Shown here piece after piece: positions 19,748 to 29,415 of a stretch of 64,000 bases of DNA. Both the position numbers and the translations under genes were made by a program. Every line of letters starts with the position of its first letter. Within the stretch, counting starts at the first letter, position 1. The notes beneath the pieces are model-generated. The model was not told the DNA's origin. It saw nothing but the letters and a program-made list of their open reading frames with translations, and searched no databases. This DNA comes from Flavobacteriaceae bacterium (GTDB lineage Bacteria > Bacteroidota > Bacteroidia > Flavobacteriales > Flavobacteriaceae), in contig JABABD010000040.1 of assembly GCA_014238425.1 (NCBI GenBank), positions 186,001 to 250,000 on the forward strand. Reading direction: 5' to 3'.

Positions 19748-22327
19748 TTACGCTGAATTTCGACTTGCATTAATATTACCAAACAAAGAACGGGTTACCA
19801 TTTTTTGATATACTTCAATTTCATCTCCTGTTGTTACACCGCTTTTTTCCAACTCTTGTATTTTCTTCAATGCAAACTGCTGAATCGTCAATAAAGGCAA
19901 CACTATAGATTCTCGCACACCGATAGATGCCTTCCCCGCTGGCTCTTCTTGCATTAACTCTTTATAACCTGTCAGTTTTAAAATAAGACGTTTAGACGTC
20001 TCATATTCTGTATAGATGACATTCCAGAAATCACCGTATTCAGCATCTTCTGACATGTACTTTGTTAAATCGAAAAACGATTTAGACAATGACATCATAC
20101 TATTCTCAATCAATGTCTTAAAAAAATTAGATGTCTTGAATAAATACTGCACTTTGTCAAATTCGCCAGAATCTTCATAATGTTTTAATGCCGTTCCCAC
20201 ACCAAAAAACCCAGGGACATTTTGTTTTAATTGACTCCATGAGCCTACAAACGGTATTGCTCTAAGGTCTTCAAAAACTAATCCTTCAGATTTCCCTCTT
20301 TTTGATGGTCGGCTACCAATATTCGTTTTTGCATAGTACTTAAGCGTACTCATATGCTCCAAATACGAAATGAATCTAGGATGTGCTTTGAAATCTGAGT
20401 AGGCCTTATAGCTTCGTTCAGCCAAATCTGACATAACGACTCTGTTTTCAGGTAGCATACTTAAATCTGAATCGCTCAAACTATTGTAAATACCAGAACT
20501 TATAAGTTGTTCTAAGTTATATTGAGAAGATTCTAAGGTTCCAAAATTAGAACTGATTGTTTGTCCTTGTACGGTTAATTGTACTTCTTTATCTTCAATA
20601 GTTGGACCTAAAGACGCATAAAAATTATGCGTCTTTCCACCACCTCGTGCAGGTGGTCCTCCACGCCCATCAAAGAAAATTACTGTGACACCATATTGTC
20701 TTGAAATAGCAGTTAAATTTTCTTTCGCCTTATAAATGGCCCAATTTGCCATTAAATAACCACCATCTTTGGTACCATCACTAAAACCAAGCATTATGGT
20801 CTGTCTATTACCTCTTGACTTTAAATGTGTCGCGTATTCTGGATTTGAATACAACTCTTCCATAACGGTTGGAGCGTTTTCAAGATCCGTTATTGTTTCA
20901 AAAAGCGGTCCGACATCCACTGTTAATCTGTCCTGAAATGCTACTAATTTTAGCATAGCAAACAATTGCATAACATTTAATGCTGTCTGATTGTTACTTA
21001 TAATGTAGCGATTTGCGGCACGTTCTCCATTAATCTCTTGTATGGTCTTAATAGTTTTCATGGTATTAAGCGCCTTTAAAGTATCTTCATCTTTAATTAA
21101 TGTCAAATCTACTTCGCCACTTATTTGTGATAAGATTTTTACTTGTTCACTTTCTTTCAATTCGTGATAATTTTTTGGGAAAATATCACTCCCGCTATCA
21201 ATGACTGCATCTACCATATTAGTAAACACCTTATGGTGTACACGACTATCTTGACGAATATCTAATGTTGAAAAATGAAATCCAAAAAGATGAACCTTGT
21301 TCAATAAACTATTGACTTGTGAAAGATAAAGCGATTGATGTTTATCGGCAATAACCTGTTTTATCTCTTGTAATTCTGAAATGAAAAATTTTAGCGAGAA
21401 GCTAGATTTTTGATTCGTAATACTATTGTAAAGCTCTTTTTCCAGATTGATAATGCGATTTTCCACACCTTGAAATGTGAGCTTTCTTCTAAGTTTACGT
21501 ATATCTCTATGATAATTTTTAATAATGGTTTGTCGCAATCTCTTTGCAACTTTCAAGGTGATTTCTGGGGTTACAAAAGGATTTCCATCTCTATCTCCTC
21601 CAGGCCAAAAGCCAATATTGATAATGTCATTATTAATATGTTTTCCATCAAAAATATTTTGCTGTATGTAATCATAAATAGTTCCAAAGGATTTATAAAA
21701 CACATTCTCTAAATACCATATCAAGCTTACTGCTTCATCATATGGTGTCGGTTTTTTGTGCTTAAAAAAAGGCGTTTTCCCTAATTGAGCAAGTAGTTCA
21801 TTAATTCTCAATAGGTCATTATCCCGTACGGCTTCAGTAAGGTCAGTTATAATCCCCAATACAGAACCTGGATAGAATTGTGTTGGGTGAGCCGTTAACA
21901 CAATTCGTACTTTGAATTCTTCTAAATAATTCTGTAATAATTCCAATTTATTCTCTGAAGTGACATTCTCTTTTAAACTTCGCAACGTACCAATCCCATC
22001 CATATTATTAACCACTGGAAAAGCAGCATCTTCAATCGCATCAAACAAAACAACTTGTCTTTCTATATACTGGATAAATCTGAATAACAAATTGATCTGG
22101 CTTTCGGAAGAACGTCTTGCTTGGTATTTCTTGAAAAATGTATGGACAATTGTTGTTGGGTCGTTCCCAGCTGCAAATCCCTTTTCGCAAGTCTCATGAA
22201 ACAATGGCAGAAGTACACCTGTTTTTGTAATGGCATCAAAAGGCAAGGTCATGAAAACACTATTGTATATCTGATATTTTGATAACACATTTTGATTAAA
22301 TCTCGTAAGTTTTGGTTCTATTGACAT
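19748..22327 (-). CDS. ppc: phosphoenolpyruvate carboxylase
   Basis: Anaplerotic carboxylation of PEP to oxaloacetate, which supplies carbon for the aspartate and glutamate families. It has 859 residues, slightly short of E. coli Ppc (883). Active-site segments are present but variant: LTAHPTQFYPGSV has Gln where most enzymes have Glu, FFDGRGGPPARGGG replaces the FHGRGG loop, and FSDGTKDGGYLMANW matches the GYSDSxKDxG loop. The C-terminus ends NINASRNSA instead of the usual NTG. These look like an atypical lineage rather than decay, since the frame is intact. Confidence 0.92.
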   Translation of the reverse strand: MSIEPKLTRFNQNVLSKYQIYNSVFMTLPFDAITKTGVLLPLFHETCEKGFAAGNDPTTIVHTFFKKYQARRSSESQINLLFRFIQYIERQVVLFDAIEDAAFPVVNNMDGIGTLRSLKENVTSENKLELLQNYLEEFKVRIVLTAHPTQFYPGSVLGIITDLTEAVRDNDLLRINELLAQLGKTPFFKHKKPTPYDEAVSLIWYLENVFYKSFGTIYDYIQQNIFDGKHINNDIINIGFWPGGDRDGNPFVTPEITLKVAKRLRQTIIKNYHRDIRKLRRKLTFQGVENRIINLEKELYNSITNQKSSFSLKFFISELQEIKQVIADKHQSLYLSQVNSLLNKVHLFGFHFSTLDIRQDSRVHHKVFTNMVDAVIDSGSDIFPKNYHELKESEQVKILSQISGEVDLTLIKDEDTLKALNTMKTIKTIQEINGERAANRYIISNNQTALNVMQLFAMLKLVAFQDRLTVDVGPLFETITDLENAPTVMEELYSNPEYATHLKSRGNRQTIMLGFSDGTKDGGYLMANWAIYKAKENLTAISRQYGVTVIFFDGRGGPPARGGGKTHNFYASLGPTIEDKEVQLTVQGQTISSNFGTLESSQYNLEQLISSGIYNSLSDSDLSMLPENRVVMSDLAERSYKAYSDFKAHPRFISYLEHMSTLKYYAKTNIGSRPSKRGKSEGLVFEDLRAIPFVGSWSQLKQNVPGFFGVGTALKHYEDSGEFDKVQYLFKTSNFFKTLIENSMMSLSKSFFDLTKYMSEDAEYGDFWNVIYTEYETSKRLILKLTGYKELMQEEPAGKASIGVRESIVLPLLTIQQFALKKIQELEKSGVTTGDEIEVYQKMVTRSLFGNINASRNSA

Positions 22328-22474
22328 GTTATGAGTTTGATAACTAAAAGTACTAAAGGATTTCTGAAATGAAGATTACATCTTTCATTTTTACGATTAA
22401 AACAACTTAAACGATTTCAAAATGAGAACCACATAAAAAACACCTATTCTTTTTGTTTAAAACGCATTAAATAA

Positions 22475-22504
22475 TTGCCATTTATATTATTTTTTTTACT
22501 TTTA
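22475..22504 (+). promoter_or_regulatory. candidate metK promoter (TTG-N19-TACTTTTA)
   Basis: TTG at 22475-22477 and TACTTTTA at 22497-22504 match the Bacteroidota -33/-7 pattern with 19-base spacing; only the final G of TAnnTTTG is missing. The predicted start lies just upstream of the SAM-II aptamer, so the riboswitch would be at the 5' end of the mRNA. Confidence 0.5.
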
Positions 22505-22511
22505 CCGCGAA

Positions 22512-22570
22512 GAAAAAGAGGAAAGATTTGACTGATTGCAACCTCATATAAAAAATGCTAAAGGCAGTGT
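22512..22570 (+). ncRNA. SAM-II riboswitch upstream of metK
   Basis: The short P1 stem (GAGG at about 22518-22521 with CCTC at 22542-22545) encloses AAGATTTGACTGATTGCAA. The A-rich linker and AATGCTAAAGG follow. This is the order and near-exact core of the SAM-II pseudoknot aptamer known from Bacteroidota and Alphaproteobacteria. It sits 53 bases ahead of the chosen metK ATG. AAGATTTGAC (22523-22532) inside the aptamer is complementary over 10 bp to GTCAAATCTT (22591-22600), so an alternative ligand-free fold is possible. Binding of SAM is expected to repress metK. Confidence 0.8.
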
Positions 22571-22622
22571 AAACTTCCTTCGACGCTCTCGTCAAATCTT
22601 CATAAAAACATACAACTGTAAT

Positions 22623-23882
22623 ATGGCATATTTATTTACTTCTGAAAGTGTTTCGGAAGGACACCCAGATAAAGTAGCAGATCAGATAAGTGATGCTCTA
22701 ATTGATAATTTCTTAGCATTCGATCCAGACTCAAAAGTCGCTTGTGAAACTTTAGTAACTACAGGTCAAGTTGTACTGGCTGGAGAGGTAAAATCGAACA
22801 CTTATTTAGATGTTCAAAAAATCGCTCGTGATGTCATTAACAAAATTGGCTACACTAAAAGCGAATATATGTTTGACGGAAGCTCTTGTGGTGTCTTTTC
22901 TGCTATACATGAACAATCACCAGATATTAATCAAGGCGTTGACAAAGTCAATAAAGAAGATCAAGGCGCAGGTGATCAAGGCATGATGTTCGGTTATGCA
23001 ACGGATGAAACTGAAAACTTTATGCCTTTAGCATTGGAGTTGTCTCATCGCCTTTTAATTGAATTAGCAGAATTAAGAAGAGAAAATAAGGATATTACAT
23101 ATTTACGCCCTGATGCAAAATCACAGGTAACTATTGAATACTCTGATAATAATGTACCTCAACGAATAGATGCAATTGTTGTATCAACACAACATGATGA
23201 TTTTGATTCTTCAGACGAGGTAATGTTATCAAAAATTAAATCTGATGTTATAAATATTTTAATCCCTAGAGTCATCGCCAAATTACCGACTGATATTCAG
23301 GCGCTGTTCAATGATAATATTACGTATCATATTAATCCAACTGGAACTTTTGTAATAGGAGGACCTCATGGTGACACAGGATTAACTGGACGAAAAATTA
23401 TTGTGGATACTTATGGAGGTAAAGGAGCCCATGGAGGTGGCGCTTTTTCTGGTAAAGACCCATCTAAAGTTGATCGCTCTGGCGCATATGCCACACGGCA
23501 TATTGCCAAAAATTTGGTAGCGGCGGGTTTATGTAAAGAAGCTTTAGTGCAAGTATCTTATGCTATTGGAGTTGCTAGACCAACAAGTATTAATGTTGAA
23601 ACTTTTGGCACTTCTACACTCAATATGACAGATGGAGAAATAAGCAAAGTTGTTGAAAATTTGTTTGATATGCGACCATACTTTATCGAGCAACGGTTAA
23701 AACTACGAACGCCCATTTATTCTGAAACAGCGGCATATGGCCATATGGGAAGAAATTCAGAAATAAAAACTGTTACTTTTACGAATCCGATGGGAGAGTC
23801 CGTAAGCCAAGAAGTGGAAACATTTACGTGGGAAAAACTCGATTATGTGGATAAGGTTAGAAAAGCCTTTGGTTTTGAATAA
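22623..23882 (+). CDS. metK: S-adenosylmethionine synthetase
   Basis: Makes SAM from methionine and ATP. The start chosen is the ATG of [20 protein letters not shown] (419 residues). An in-frame upstream ATG at 22536 would translate the riboswitch and is not credible. The methionine/ATP motif [14 protein letters not shown], the [12 protein letters not shown] signature and the P-loop-like [16 protein letters not shown] are all present. Expression is probably under SAM feedback through the SAM-II element. It ends in a bidirectional terminator. Confidence 0.97.
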   Translation: MAYLFTSESVSEGHPDKVADQISDALIDNFLAFDPDSKVACETLVTTGQVVLAGEVKSNTYLDVQKIARDVINKIGYTKSEYMFDGSSCGVFSAIHEQSPDINQGVDKVNKEDQGAGDQGMMFGYATDETENFMPLALELSHRLLIELAELRRENKDITYLRPDAKSQVTIEYSDNNVPQRIDAIVVSTQHDDFDSSDEVMLSKIKSDVINILIPRVIAKLPTDIQALFNDNITYHINPTGTFVIGGPHGDTGLTGRKIIVDTYGGKGAHGGGAFSGKDPSKVDRSGAYATRHIAKNLVAAGLCKEALVQVSYAIGVARPTSINVETFGTSTLNMTDGEISKVVENLFDMRPYFIEQRLKLRTPIYSETAAYGHMGRNSEIKTVTFTNPMGESVSQEVETFTWEKLDYVDKVRKAFGFE

Positions 23883-23885
23883 AAC

Positions 23886-23917
23886 AAAAAGCCCAGATAA
23901 TTTATCTGGGCTTTTTT
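23886..23917. terminator. bidirectional terminator between metK and the M28 peptidase gene
   Basis: AAAAAGCCCAGATA pairs with TATCTGGGCTTTTT around a 3-base loop, with T-runs on both strands. It ends metK (plus) and the convergent peptidase gene (minus). Confidence 0.92.
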
Positions 23918-23921
23918 ATTG

Positions 23922-25478
23922 CTAGTCTATTCCTCCCTTACGATTTGGTGAACGTTTGGTTGGCCAAGTACGTTGTTTTCCTGTTCTTGGATTTGTCGGT
24001 AATATGATTTGTTCTCTAGACGTTCTATTAGGGTCTTCTGATGCTTTATAAGCTAATATAGCTGTTAGAATAGTATTGCTTCGAACATCATCAAATACAA
24101 TCTTGTCATACGTGTCGCGGTTAGTATGCCAAGTGTAGTTCCAATAATCCCAACTTAATGACGATAGACTAAAAGCTGGCGCGCCTGCTGCTAAAAACGA
24201 AGCATAATCAGATCCACCACCACCTGGAATGCCAGGAAATTCCGTCTCTATATGCTTTTTAATATCTTCTGGTACAGCTTCTAACCAACGTGTTAGATAC
24301 TCATAAGAATGTAAGAATCCACCTCCCGAAAGTCTAACGACACGACCTGTACCATTATCTTGATTGAATAATGCTTGTACGTTGTCCACAATCTTGGGGT
24401 GATCTTCTACAAAACCACGAGATCCATTCAAGCCTTGCTCTTCGCTTCCCCAATGCCCAACTAATATCGTTCGTTTAGGATTTGGATATAATTTCTTCAG
24501 AATACGCATAGCTTCCATCATGACTATTGTTCCTGTGCCATTATCGGTTGCTCCTGTCGCGCCATCCCAAGAATCAAAATGCGCAGATAATATCACATAT
24601 TCATCTGGTTTTTCAGAGCCTCTAATTTCCGCGATAGTATTAAATGTAGGAACAACGCCCAGTTCTTTAGATTCTGCTACAACTTTAATAATAGGTTTAT
24701 CACCATACTCAGCCAATCGGTAAAGCATACCATAATCTTCTAACTCCAGATCTACTGTTGGTATTTTCTTGGTTCGTGCGCTAAAAATCTTATTCACACC
24801 AAAACCTCGCGACCATCTACTTTGTACAATTCCGGCAGCTCCAGCGCTTTCTATAGCCGCAATAATACTTCTACCATTGTAACCCGTCTTATTTATATTG
24901 GCACGCCATGCTTTTGACTGTGCATCTCTGTCGTCTTTCATTTTTTTGAACGATTCTTCCGTAGCATATTCTTCCCAATTATAATCTGGTCGACCAGTTG
25001 GTTGATTCATGGACACTAAAACAAACTTGCCTTTTACATTTGGTAACCATTTGGCAAAAGATGTCGAATCTTGTATATTTCCTGGCAATGCCATAACCTC
25101 TGCAGTAACTCCCGCTGATGTCGTACTCGGATTCCAAGCAAGTTGCATTCCATCTAGAGTCTGTACTCTTGGAGATACCATATCAACATGTGTAATACCA
25201 CGTTCCCAGCCGCGCCATTCACCCCATTTTTCGTTTCTAGCTAAAATACCCCATTTGGTATATTTAGCAACTGCCCAGTCATGAGCATGTTTCATTTGTG
25301 GTGTTCCAACCAGCCTCGGGCCAACTACGTCCATAAGTTCATGGGCGAGATGCTCTAATTGAGAATTTTCATTTGCTTCTTTGATAATACTCTCCACAAT
25401 GGGGTCCTTCTCTTGAGCATAAGTAAAACTGGTCCCCAAAATCATTAGGGCACATAGAAATTTAATAGTACGTGTCAT
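23922..25478 (-). CDS. secreted M28-family metallopeptidase
   Basis: A zinc aminopeptidase-type enzyme. The start chosen is the ATG of MTRTIKFLCALMILG (518 residues), which gives a clean signal peptide cut after TYAQ; the ATG 12 codons upstream adds a charged tail. Zinc ligands of the M28 fold are visible: LSAHFDSW (His), ATDNGTG (Asp) and GSEEQGLNGSRGF (Glu-Glu). An inserted protease-associated-like domain covers roughly residues 125-270. Likely periplasmic or exported, cleaving peptides or dipeptides; no C-terminal T9SS domain is seen. Confidence 0.88.
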   Translation of the reverse strand: MTRTIKFLCALMILGTSFTYAQEKDPIVESIIKEANENSQLEHLAHELMDVVGPRLVGTPQMKHAHDWAVAKYTKWGILARNEKWGEWRGWERGITHVDMVSPRVQTLDGMQLAWNPSTTSAGVTAEVMALPGNIQDSTSFAKWLPNVKGKFVLVSMNQPTGRPDYNWEEYATEESFKKMKDDRDAQSKAWRANINKTGYNGRSIIAAIESAGAAGIVQSRWSRGFGVNKIFSARTKKIPTVDLELEDYGMLYRLAEYGDKPIIKVVAESKELGVVPTFNTIAEIRGSEKPDEYVILSAHFDSWDGATGATDNGTGTIVMMEAMRILKKLYPNPKRTILVGHWGSEEQGLNGSRGFVEDHPKIVDNVQALFNQDNGTGRVVRLSGGGFLHSYEYLTRWLEAVPEDIKKHIETEFPGIPGGGGSDYASFLAAGAPAFSLSSLSWDYWNYTWHTNRDTYDKIVFDDVRSNTILTAILAYKASEDPNRTSREQIILPTNPRTGKQRTWPTKRSPNRKGGID

Positions 25479-25608
25479 TGAATTTAATTTTTTGATCGCG
25501 ATACTGAAATCCATTCAGCGCAGATTGATTAGTTATACGTCCCTAAATTACGATAAAAAGATACAAGGAAATAAGATTTAACATTCTCTAACCATGAGTT
25601 ATTTAAAC

Positions 25609-25636
25609 AAGAAAAGCCACCTCTACAGAGATGACT
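25609..25636 (-). terminator. terminator of the GLPGLI/outer-membrane operon
   Basis: On the minus strand AGTCATCTCT pairs with AGAGGTGGCT over 10 positions (two G-U wobbles) and is followed by TTTTCTT. It lies 26 bases after the stop of the 906-residue outer-membrane protein. Confidence 0.65.
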
Positions 25637-25661
25637 TTCATTATTGTCATTTAATTTATGA

Positions 25662-28382
25662 TTATAAGCTGTATCTCACTCGAAACGTCAAATACCTCGG
25701 TTGTATAAAATACTCGCTAGCGCTTACAGAAAATGCACCGGCATTGCTATTACTAAGAGATGATGTGTCTAATAAATTGGTTGCTTTCATCTCGAACTCC
25801 CATTTAGCATCCTTGTCCTTTCTGTACGACAAAAACGCATCCCAGAATTCCCAAGTGTTATCAACTGTGTTTGCATCGTCTGTTAGTTTATTATAAGTAT
25901 ACTCAGTCTTAAACGTGAATTTCTTGAAAATCAAGGCATCGAAACTTATAGATGGTGCATTCGTAAAGAACTTCGTGCGACTTGACCCTTGATCGTTATC
26001 AGATAATCTATAGTTATAACTTACTTCAAAATTTGGCGCTTCCCTAAAATTAGATCTTAAGCGAGCTGTGTAATTTTGACTATAATTTTCATTGGTTGAC
26101 ACCTGGTTATTTATAAATTGATTGAACTTACTGTAGCTGAAATTTCCTCTTAATGTTGCTCTTAGTTTATTGAAACTTCGCTGAAAGCTTCCTGTTACAT
26201 TAAGGCTTTCATCAGCAAAATCAGAATTAAAAGGTGAACTTATTCTTACGACACTGCCAGGTTGAAATTCCGCTTGTGTCCTGATTTGATCAACGCGTTT
26301 ACTATAATTCACATTTGCAAACACGTTGGTGTAATTGAACATATTAAAACTAAAATACCCAACATTTACATTATGCGACAAGGCATTCTCCAGTTCTTGA
26401 TTCCCCGAAAAAACGGAATTATAATTATTAAGCACCAGTCCTCTAGCTAACTGTGTTACATCTGTGAATTGGGTTTGCATACTATAATTAATTCTAATAT
26501 TCTCACTTTTTTTAAGCTGTATAATGGTATTAAAATCTGGTAATAACCTAAAGAAATTGTCTTTATAATTAACACCAAACTGTTGGTTCTTGGTACCATA
26601 AGCATGGGCCGAAAACCCAGGCGTAATTGTAAATATCCCCGTTTTGAACCTGTAATGCATGCCTAAATACACATCCGTGAATGTATAGTTCGTGTCATTC
26701 GTATCTAAACCATCATTAATGATTGGTGTTGGATCGAATTGTGTGCCATTGTCTAAGAACTGAAAGATATCCGAATCGAATTTTTGATTGCTATAAATGG
26801 TTCCCAATGTGAAATTAATATCACTCTTCTGGTTCAAGACATTCCAATAATCTAGCTTAGCGTCTAACTGATTGGATTTTACACGTTTTTCTTGTCCGAT
26901 ATCATAATTCAACTGCAAGTTATCTAAGCCTAATCCATCCGCAGTACCAACATAATTGGTCTTGTCTTCTAATAAAGCGTTATAAAAAGGATCTTCGTCT
27001 TTAATAAGGTGCAGTGCTTCAAAAGCAAAAATATTATTCTCATTCAGCGTGTAATAGTAATTAAGATTCTGATTCAGGCTAAATGGTTTTGAATTTTCAA
27101 CTTGGGCTACATTACCAATCACAGAGGAAAAAGAGTTACGGTCTTGAGACTCTTTTGAAAAATTACCCAAAACCGCATAATCTAATTGATTACTTGGGTT
27201 GGGTTTGTATTTTGCTTTGAATTTCAACATCCCTAAATCGGTTTTTTGAGAGGTTGCGTTCTCTGTTGATTCATCAGGAATATTCAAATTTGGATCCGTA
27301 TACTGAACCGAACTGTTCTGTTGTAATTGCACTCTACTGCCAGTGAAAATACCAAAACCACTAATGTCTAATGCCTTGTTTGGTGAATAGCTAAAATTAG
27401 CAGCACCAAATTTTGTATTTATATCTTTTGCTCTATTATTCTGAAGTTGAGATAGGTTAAGGTTATTACTCCCTAAATTAAGATTCGTCCCACTTTTTTG
27501 GCTTGGCCTACCAAAACCTCCTGCAAAATTCCAATAATCTCGTCTTGTAAAGGCTAATTCTCCAGTATTATTCAAATCTCCAATCACATTGACGCTGCCT
27601 TTTGGACTATAATAGAATAGCTTGGGTTGTAACAAATACAGTTCATTATCATCAGGAGCACTACCACTACCAGCGGTAATATCTCCAAACCAGAATCGAT
27701 CTTTCCCTTTCTTGAGTTTGATATTGATAGCAATATTATCTTGATTATTTGTCACGCTACTCAATTGACCGACTTCAGAATAATTCTTTAAAACCTGTAC
27801 TTTATCTACGGCATCAGCAGGAATGTTCTTTGTGGCTATTTTACTGTCTCCATCAAAAAACTCTTTACCTTCGACCATGACCTTTGAAACTTGCTTGCCT
27901 TCAACTTCAATTTGCCCATCTTCATTGACTTCAACACCTGGCAATTTCTTGAGCACATCTTCCAGTTTTCGTTCCGTACCACTTTTAAAGGAATCTGCAT
28001 TATAAATCAATGTATCACCACTTATTGTTACTGGCATTTCGTAAGTCAATTCAACAGCATCTAAGCTATTATCTGCACTTAAAGAAAAATCCTTATTGAT
28101 ATCTGTTTCAGCTGTCGTAATGACTTCTTCAAACGTCTTCATGCCTATATAACTTACTTGTAGTTTATAAGCCGTATTCTTCTTAAGATTTGATAGTTTG
28201 AAACGTCCAGCATCATTAGTAATTCCGTAAGAATCCAAGGCTTTTGTCTCTTGATTGATAGCGATAACATTTGCCAATTCTAATGGGCTCCCGATACTAT
28301 CCTTAACAACACCTTCTAGCTTGATTTGAGCAAAACTCATCGTTGCCACAAATAGCAGCATAGCAGTACATAACTTCTTCAT
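25662..28382 (-). CDS. outer-membrane beta-barrel protein with N-terminal carboxypeptidase-regulatory domain
   Basis: A 906-residue TonB-dependent-receptor-like protein. The signal peptide ends near SFAQ (residue 19). A carboxypeptidase-D regulatory-like domain follows (about 20-105, VVKDSIGSPLELANV), then a plug-like region (about 125-225) with VEGKQVSKVMVEGKEFFDG. The long remainder is rich in aromatic-ended beta strands and ends FRVRYSL. It fits the OMP_b-brl_3 family. It is the last gene of a minus-strand run with two GLPGLI proteins, a pairing that is common in Bacteroidota. The transported or bound ligand is unknown. Confidence 0.85.
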   Translation of the reverse strand: MKKLCTAMLLFVATMSFAQIKLEGVVKDSIGSPLELANVIAINQETKALDSYGITNDAGRFKLSNLKKNTAYKLQVSYIGMKTFEEVITTAETDINKDFSLSADNSLDAVELTYEMPVTISGDTLIYNADSFKSGTERKLEDVLKKLPGVEVNEDGQIEVEGKQVSKVMVEGKEFFDGDSKIATKNIPADAVDKVQVLKNYSEVGQLSSVTNNQDNIAINIKLKKGKDRFWFGDITAGSGSAPDDNELYLLQPKLFYYSPKGSVNVIGDLNNTGELAFTRRDYWNFAGGFGRPSQKSGTNLNLGSNNLNLSQLQNNRAKDINTKFGAANFSYSPNKALDISGFGIFTGSRVQLQQNSSVQYTDPNLNIPDESTENATSQKTDLGMLKFKAKYKPNPSNQLDYAVLGNFSKESQDRNSFSSVIGNVAQVENSKPFSLNQNLNYYYTLNENNIFAFEALHLIKDEDPFYNALLEDKTNYVGTADGLGLDNLQLNYDIGQEKRVKSNQLDAKLDYWNVLNQKSDINFTLGTIYSNQKFDSDIFQFLDNGTQFDPTPIINDGLDTNDTNYTFTDVYLGMHYRFKTGIFTITPGFSAHAYGTKNQQFGVNYKDNFFRLLPDFNTIIQLKKSENIRINYSMQTQFTDVTQLARGLVLNNYNSVFSGNQELENALSHNVNVGYFSFNMFNYTNVFANVNYSKRVDQIRTQAEFQPGSVVRISSPFNSDFADESLNVTGSFQRSFNKLRATLRGNFSYSKFNQFINNQVSTNENYSQNYTARLRSNFREAPNFEVSYNYRLSDNDQGSSRTKFFTNAPSISFDALIFKKFTFKTEYTYNKLTDDANTVDNTWEFWDAFLSYRKDKDAKWEFEMKATNLLDTSSLSNSNAGAFSVSASEYFIQPRYLTFRVRYSL

Positions 28383-28415
28383 TTTGATTTTTTGTTGATT
28401 AGTTAGTCGAGTCGA

Positions 28416-29294
28416 TTATCCTCTAATTCTAACTCGGTTTCCTCCTCTTCCACCATACATCTCACGCATCTCTTCTATCTTCTTCTTTATGGTTTCCTGA
28501 TATTCTTTTTGTGATACTTCTTTTCCTTTTGAAGGTTTTTTTATGTCTTCTTTTTCAGCTGGATTCATAACAATCTTTGAGCATAATATCGTTGTTCTTC
28601 CTGACTGTACTTCCAGTATCAATCCTGGTAAGCCCCAAAATTCTCCTGGCCCTTGATTAATTGGTATTTGAGGTGTATACCATGCCACAACTTCTATTTC
28701 TTTTGGTATTTCTATATCCTCAGAAACCTTAGTTGCACTAGCCGTATCGGTCTCTTTCGTCTCATCTTTCTTTTTGTCATTATTTCTATTGCGTCGACGC
28801 ATATTTGTCCAATCCATTGCATCTACTTTCTTCGTAGCTGTTGCCTTAAACGCTGTATACTTACCTATTTGCTTCGTTTCACTTCCCATAACCCATTGCA
28901 ATTTTGGTAATGAATCTTTTATCAGGAACTGTTTGCCAAAAAATTCTTGTTCTTGTAATAAGGCTTGATCCTTCACATTCTTATATTGTGCACCGCCAGT
29001 CATACTTCCCATCATGGCTCCCCAGCCACCTCTTCCTCCTGGAGCATCCAACTTCTCTTCTTCCTTATAAAGAGATTCCGTTTTATTGAATGTTAAAATA
29101 TATGTCTTTTCAAACATGCTCTTCATTCTTTCGGCAATCTGCTTTTTTCGTTCCTCAGACATCTGTCCGGCGCGTCCTCCCCAACTACTCATATCCATAG
29201 TCGTTTTACTTTGGTAAAAAGCTTGTCCTTGAAAATCTTGAGCTATTGAAGGAACAGAAATTAGTAGTGCGAATAATGCAATTAGCTTTTTCAT
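28416..29294 (-). CDS. GLPGLI family protein
   Basis: A secreted or periplasmic 292-residue protein with a signal peptide ending near IAQ (about residue 18). The family signature WGLPGLILEVQSG is present near residue 225. An N-terminal YQSKT segment and the ILTFNKTESLYKEEE strand are shared with the neighbour at 29416-30258. A Gly/Trp-rich patch (GGRGGWGAMMGS) and a Lys/Asp/Arg-rich linker are specific to this copy. Family function is not established. Context suggests a periplasmic partner of the adjacent outer-membrane barrel. Confidence 0.88.
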   Translation of the reverse strand: MKKLIALFALLISVPSIAQDFQGQAFYQSKTTMDMSSWGGRAGQMSEERKKQIAERMKSMFEKTYILTFNKTESLYKEEEKLDAPGGRGGWGAMMGSMTGGAQYKNVKDQALLQEQEFFGKQFLIKDSLPKLQWVMGSETKQIGKYTAFKATATKKVDAMDWTNMRRRNRNNDKKKDETKETDTASATKVSEDIEIPKEIEVVAWYTPQIPINQGPGEFWGLPGLILEVQSGRTTILCSKIVMNPAEKEDIKKPSKGKEVSQKEYQETIKKKIEEMREMYGGRGGNRVRIRG

Positions 29295-29415
29295 TGTATG
29301 GTCTTTAAGGGCTCCTGAAATAGGAACTTGTTATTATTAGTTGTTGATTAACAACTATTAGACCATAAATTTACTTCTAAGTTTAAACCTTAAATGTTAA
29401 ACTATTCCCAAAAAA

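Noticed and set aside
22536-22622. 29-residue N-terminal extension of MetK in frame
   Set aside because: It would translate the SAM-II aptamer; the family starts at [17 protein letters not shown].
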